Below, in pieces: positions 58,261 to 64,000 of a stretch of 64,000 nucleotides of DNA; position 1 is the first letter of the stretch, and every line of letters begins with the position of its first letter. Position numbers and translations under genes: made by a program. Below the pieces are notes generated by a model. It did no database searches, was not told where the DNA came from, and saw only the letters and a list, made by a program, of their open reading frames with translations. The stretch is from Pontibacter russatus (lineage in GTDB: Bacteria > Bacteroidota > Bacteroidia > Cytophagales > Hymenobacteraceae): NCBI RefSeq assembly GCF_009931655.1, contig NZ_CP047984.1:2368501-2432500 (forward strand), read 5' to 3'.

Positions 58261-60270
58261 CTAGAGGAGTCTAATAAGTGCTATTTCGGCCATCAGGAAA
58301 AACAGACACAATATTAGGCAATATTTCCAAAGCTTCACGCCAAAATATCGTTTTTCAAACGCGTCTCTCACCGAGAACGCCTCCCCTCCATCGTATATAT
58401 GCACGTTCGCGTGGCCCGGCCCCACCAGTGCCCGTAGCTCATCCGGAGAATACTGCGCTAAATAAGACTCGGCTTTGCCGTAGTTGAAAGCAAGCGTGGT
58501 GATGGTGGAGTCCTGCAGTCGGAGTTCGTAAAACCCTGCCTCGTCCATGGCCGCTGGTGTATCAAAAAAGAGTTTTCCGCCCCGCACCTGCTGCTCCGGT
58601 ATAAACGCGAGGCTGTCTTTCTGAAGCGCATACACGCCTTCCTTCTGCAGGTTGCCCACGGCCGGCACCTGAATGGTTCCGCCTGACAGGTTATACGCCA
58701 GCGCCTGCTGCTGCTTGTAGCTGCCTATCGCCAGTTTGTACATGATGGGCACAAAAAGCGCGTGGTTGGCCAGCGTGTTGTACTCCTGCTGAAGCGGGGC
58801 CGCCATCATATATAAATGGCCGCTGCCCCGGTCAAACCTCGACAGAAAAGGTGTGCCTCCCCGGAACTCCAGAATGTCTTCGGACGCCCTGGACCACGCC
58901 ACGCTGCGCACCGCCTCCGGCATCTGCATCTTGGGGTCATATTCAGAAAAGATGCTGCGGAAAAACGGGTTGCTCGGGTCAGGTGGAGCTACGTTGGTTT
59001 TGCTGCCTGCCGCTGTTGCCCCGGTAAAGTTGGCGGGTATGCTCAGGTTCTGGAACAGGGCTTCATAGCCCGCCTCCTCGCCGCTTGCCGGGGGGATCAC
59101 AGCTACCGTGCCTCCCGCCTTCACGTAATTTGCAACGGTGGCTGCCAGCGCAGATGGCATTTCTGCTACCCCGTTCAGGATGATGACGTCTGATGCTCCT
59201 GCCTGGGCATAATTTATATTACCCGTGTTGTATGAGGTAAAGTCAAAGAAGGGCTCGTTCTGATACAGGCGCTGCAGCGAACTGGAAGGGTTGTCCGTCA
59301 CCTCTGTGATCGTGATATTGGCAGAGGACGAGAGTACGAAATAATAGGTATTGTCGAACTCCACCGGGAAGTCCTCTACCTGCACGTAGGCTTCTTTGGT
59401 GCCGGTGCCCTCCACCCTGAAATTCATGACAGCCTCTGTTGCCTGCTGCGGGGGCAAATTCACGCTCAGCGCCGCCACCTGCTGGTCTTCCAGTATCAGC
59501 CTGACCGGCACATCCTCCAGCGCTTCTTCACCGGCATTGAAAAGGCTTACATGAAGCACGTTGTCAGTGGCAGGGCGAATGAACTCATCCTCTAAATAGA
59601 CGGAATCCACAGCTACATTGGTAGTAGCGACCGCCTTAATCGGCACCAGATGCACCTGCGTAGCGCTGTCGTACTCCTGCAGCAGCGAAGGATGAAAGGT
59701 GCTCTTCTGGAAGTCGGACAAAATAAAGGTATGGGAAGGTTGATTTGCTGCAGAAGGGAGGGAGGCTGCTAAATCTTTCGCTGAGAAATCTATCTCCGAT
59801 AGCTGGGCTTCCGCCTCGGTCTCCTGTACGGTCGCCCCATGGCCCGGTCTGCCACCGGACAACACTTTGAAGGAAGTGGACGCCGGGAATATATCAATGA
59901 TGTCTCTGGCTCTGTCTGTCGCCACGTTCAGCAGCGATAAGTCCTGTTCTGTGTGCAGGTTCTGCATGCTGTAGGAGTTGTCTACCACTATGGCAACCTC
60001 TGAGGCGTCGGCAGGAGCGGCCGCATCCGAAGCAGGCAGGAAAGGCTGCGCGAACGCCAGCACCAGAAACACAACGAATAGTATCCTACAAAGCAGTATC
60101 AGGAGCTCCTTCAGGTTCCGCTGACTCGCTGTCAGGTCTTTTGAAGCCTGTATAAACCTGACGTTACTGAATATCACCCGTTTCGCCCGCCTCAACTGCA
60201 CCAGATGCAGAATGATGGGCACAGCCACGGCAGCCAAGGCAGCAAGAAAAGCAGGGTACACAAAAGCCAT
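58261..60270 (-). CDS. BatA-type membrane protein with VWA-like domain
   Basis: A 669-residue protein. The N-terminal BatA motif (VYPAFLAALAAVAVPIILHLVQLRRAKRVIF) gives a first helix, with a second at about 55-75 (ILLCRILFVVFLVLAFAQPFL). A VWA-like domain follows (about 90-200, EVAIVVDNSYSMQN; MIDAS-like DxS-x-S). A long periplasmic region (about 200-640) with beta-sandwich and glutamine-amidotransferase-like stretches leads to a C-terminal helix (LWKYCLILCLFFLMAEIALI). Bat proteins are tied to envelope stress and aerotolerance, but this branch has no known partner. The gene is upstream of the dihydroorotase-like gene with 1 bp between. Confidence 0.85.
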   Translation of the reverse strand: MAFVYPAFLAALAAVAVPIILHLVQLRRAKRVIFSNVRFIQASKDLTASQRNLKELLILLCRILFVVFLVLAFAQPFLPASDAAAPADASEVAIVVDNSYSMQNLHTEQDLSLLNVATDRARDIIDIFPASTSFKVLSGGRPGHGATVQETEAEAQLSEIDFSAKDLAASLPSAANQPSHTFILSDFQKSTFHPSLLQEYDSATQVHLVPIKAVATTNVAVDSVYLEDEFIRPATDNVLHVSLFNAGEEALEDVPVRLILEDQQVAALSVNLPPQQATEAVMNFRVEGTGTKEAYVQVEDFPVEFDNTYYFVLSSSANITITEVTDNPSSSLQRLYQNEPFFDFTSYNTGNINYAQAGASDVIILNGVAEMPSALAATVANYVKAGGTVAVIPPASGEEAGYEALFQNLSIPANFTGATAAGSKTNVAPPDPSNPFFRSIFSEYDPKMQMPEAVRSVAWSRASEDILEFRGGTPFLSRFDRGSGHLYMMAAPLQQEYNTLANHALFVPIMYKLAIGSYKQQQALAYNLSGGTIQVPAVGNLQKEGVYALQKDSLAFIPEQQVRGGKLFFDTPAAMDEAGFYELRLQDSTITTLAFNYGKAESYLAQYSPDELRALVGPGHANVHIYDGGEAFSVRDAFEKRYFGVKLWKYCLILCLFFLMAEIALIRLL

Positions 60271-60806
60271 ACGACAAGTTATAGAGGAATGCCCCGAAAA
60301 ACAACAGACGGCCTTTCCTATACTCCGAAACAGGAGCGCTAGTTATGCTGGGTGGTTCCGGAGGCATTCTCATTCCTAAGATTGAGAATGCTGTTATGAT
60401 AACGCCAGCACTGCCTAAAAACTATATTAGTATATTATTTTGCAGAAAGTCATTCGAGAGCATATGCTCCCACAGCCATATAGTCTTTTCCGGTGCTGAA
60501 GCTATGTATATAAGGAGTGATGTCCAAGATATGAGTTTTCTGGAGCAGAGATAATTTCATCATATGCTCATATAAAACATGACTGACTCACAGCGGCCTT
60601 GCCCCTTGCCATAAATGGCTGAGGGCGGGGCCGTTGCGAGTCAGTCAGGCTGTTACCCCGCAAGTCCCACACACGAAGCGCCTTTCCCAGTTTCCGCAGC
60701 GCCACAACAGTGAAAGCCCGCGGCCATATACGGCCGCGGGCTTAGGGCTTTTCTTAAACGCGGACACCCCTGCGCTGTCTTTAGCGCAGGGGTGTGCTTG
60801 CGTGGG
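60271..60806. other. Gap between BatA gene and rRNA operon, with stacked hairpins
   Basis: No gene is seen. It contains three strong inverted repeats: 60580-60647 (10-bp outer arms, inner CGGCC/GGCCG), 60714-60743 (12-bp perfect stem, AAGCCCGCGGCC) and 60764-60795 (13-bp perfect stem). They lie downstream of the minus-strand 5S rRNA, so they are probable terminators or processing hairpins of the rRNA transcript. The leftmost part should contain the BatA promoter. Confidence 0.65.
60764..60795 (-). terminator. Terminator-like hairpin downstream of 5S rRNA
   Basis: A 13-bp perfect stem (ACACCCCTGCGCT, 6-base loop, complement), 12 bp from the 5S end. A weak T-rich tail follows on the minus strand. 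A second GC-rich hairpin (60714-60743) lies 20 bp further downstream. Confidence 0.65.
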
Positions 60807-60915
60807 GTTGGCGGCCACCTACTCTCCCGCCGGTGAGGGCAGTACCATCGGCGCGTCCGGGCTTAACTTCTCTGTTCGGGATGGGAAGAGGTGCTCACCG
60901 GAGCCATAGCCGCCA
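60807..60915 (-). rRNA. rrf: 5S ribosomal RNA
   Basis: About 109 nt on the minus strand. The conserved ends (TGGCGGCTATGGCTCCGGTG and GGTGGCCGCCAACC-type 3' part), the CACCTCTTCCCATCCCGAAC block and the GAAGTTAAGCCCGGACGCG loop are all recognisable, with terminal complementarity. Exact ends are set by eye to within a few bases. Confidence 0.93.
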
Positions 60916-61020
60916 TTCTCTTCGCACGGTTGCCGGCCGTGCCTGATGGCTTTGTAGTCGATTGGCATGATGGGGGAAAGAGAGGGGAGGGAAGGGGCGG
61001 GCCGTGTGCGGCCCTGTTGG

Positions 61021-63908
<2,888 letters not shown>

Positions 63909-64000
63909 TCGGCCGCCGCATCGCTGCGGCGGCCCGCCTCTTTCTCAAGAATTGCATGGGCTGCCCGAAGGCAGCCTAAACTTTACTTTTTCTCTCTCTT
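63909..64000 (-). other. 16S-23S spacer (3' part)
   Basis: Only the last ~90 bp of the spacer are seen. Two hairpins are present: 63911-63934 (10-bp perfect stem, TCGC loop) and about 63959-63976 (7-bp stem). They may be leader or processing stems. No tRNA is visible in this part; Ile/Ala tRNAs, if present, lie to the right. Confidence 0.7.

Overview
The window looks like chromosomal DNA of a Bacteroidota bacterium, most likely a Pontibacter/Hymenobacteraceae-type organism. The basis is the gene set: SusC-like TonB receptors with STN or carboxypeptidase-like domains, DUF4249, DUF4856, imelysin, HTTM, MG2, BatA and DUF4199 proteins, and a DAHP synthase/chorismate mutase fusion. The core genes have moderate GC, ribosome binding sites are weak, at least one TAnnTTTG promoter box is visible, and short TATATA tracts are scattered everywhere. 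The genus is an inference; no 16S is inside the window.

Positions 1-16.5 kb are accessory. The left edge holds the end of an AAA_13 ATPase with a PrrC/RloC-like R-x3-E...H signature, followed by hsdM of a type I restriction-modification system with no hsdS or hsdR in view. Next comes an integrated element (about 2.7-10.4 kb): a leftward operon of small unknown genes with a winged-helix protein, divergent regulators around a palindromic operator, a tyrosine recombinase and an AlbA_2/GHKL protein. A ~200 bp repeat (10.2-10.4 and 13.7-13.9 kb), which looks like an attachment site plus terminator, brackets an alcohol dehydrogenase, Hsp20 and a helical protein. To its right lie an AT-rich two-gene module of unknown function (14.2-16.0 kb) and a decayed DUF433 antitoxin locus.

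Positions 16.5-33.5 kb are mostly core: surface acyltransferase, FkbM methyltransferase, a TIM-barrel isomerase, a four-gene iron/metal-type operon (DUF4856 lipoprotein, imelysin, HTTM protein, TonB receptor) with a 23-bp perfect palindrome next to its promoter, a DUF2231 membrane protein, aspartate kinase, enoyl-CoA hydratase, and a Fur/PerR-like regulator just upstream of a 2-Cys peroxiredoxin. A MITE-like element and a frameshifted gene fill 33.6-34.6 kb.

Positions 34.9-38.3 kb hold an aromatic amino acid operon (prephenate dehydratase, aminotransferase, DAHP synthase-chorismate mutase). It is preceded by a 22-codon leader ORF with seven Phe/Tyr codons in a run of eight, and by a terminator with a competing antiterminator arm. 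This is a textbook-shaped transcription attenuator and the clearest regulatory find here.

Positions 38.4-60.3 kb carry housekeeping and envelope genes: bile-acid-type symporter, GT51 transglycosylase, purB, GAF histidine kinase, an AT-rich HNH orphan, a DUF4249/TonB/MG2 outer-membrane operon, two glycosyltransferases, two DUF4199 proteins, a dihydroorotase-like protein that lacks its metal ligands, and a BatA/VWA protein. The right end is an rRNA operon read leftward (23S then 5S); 16S lies beyond the window.
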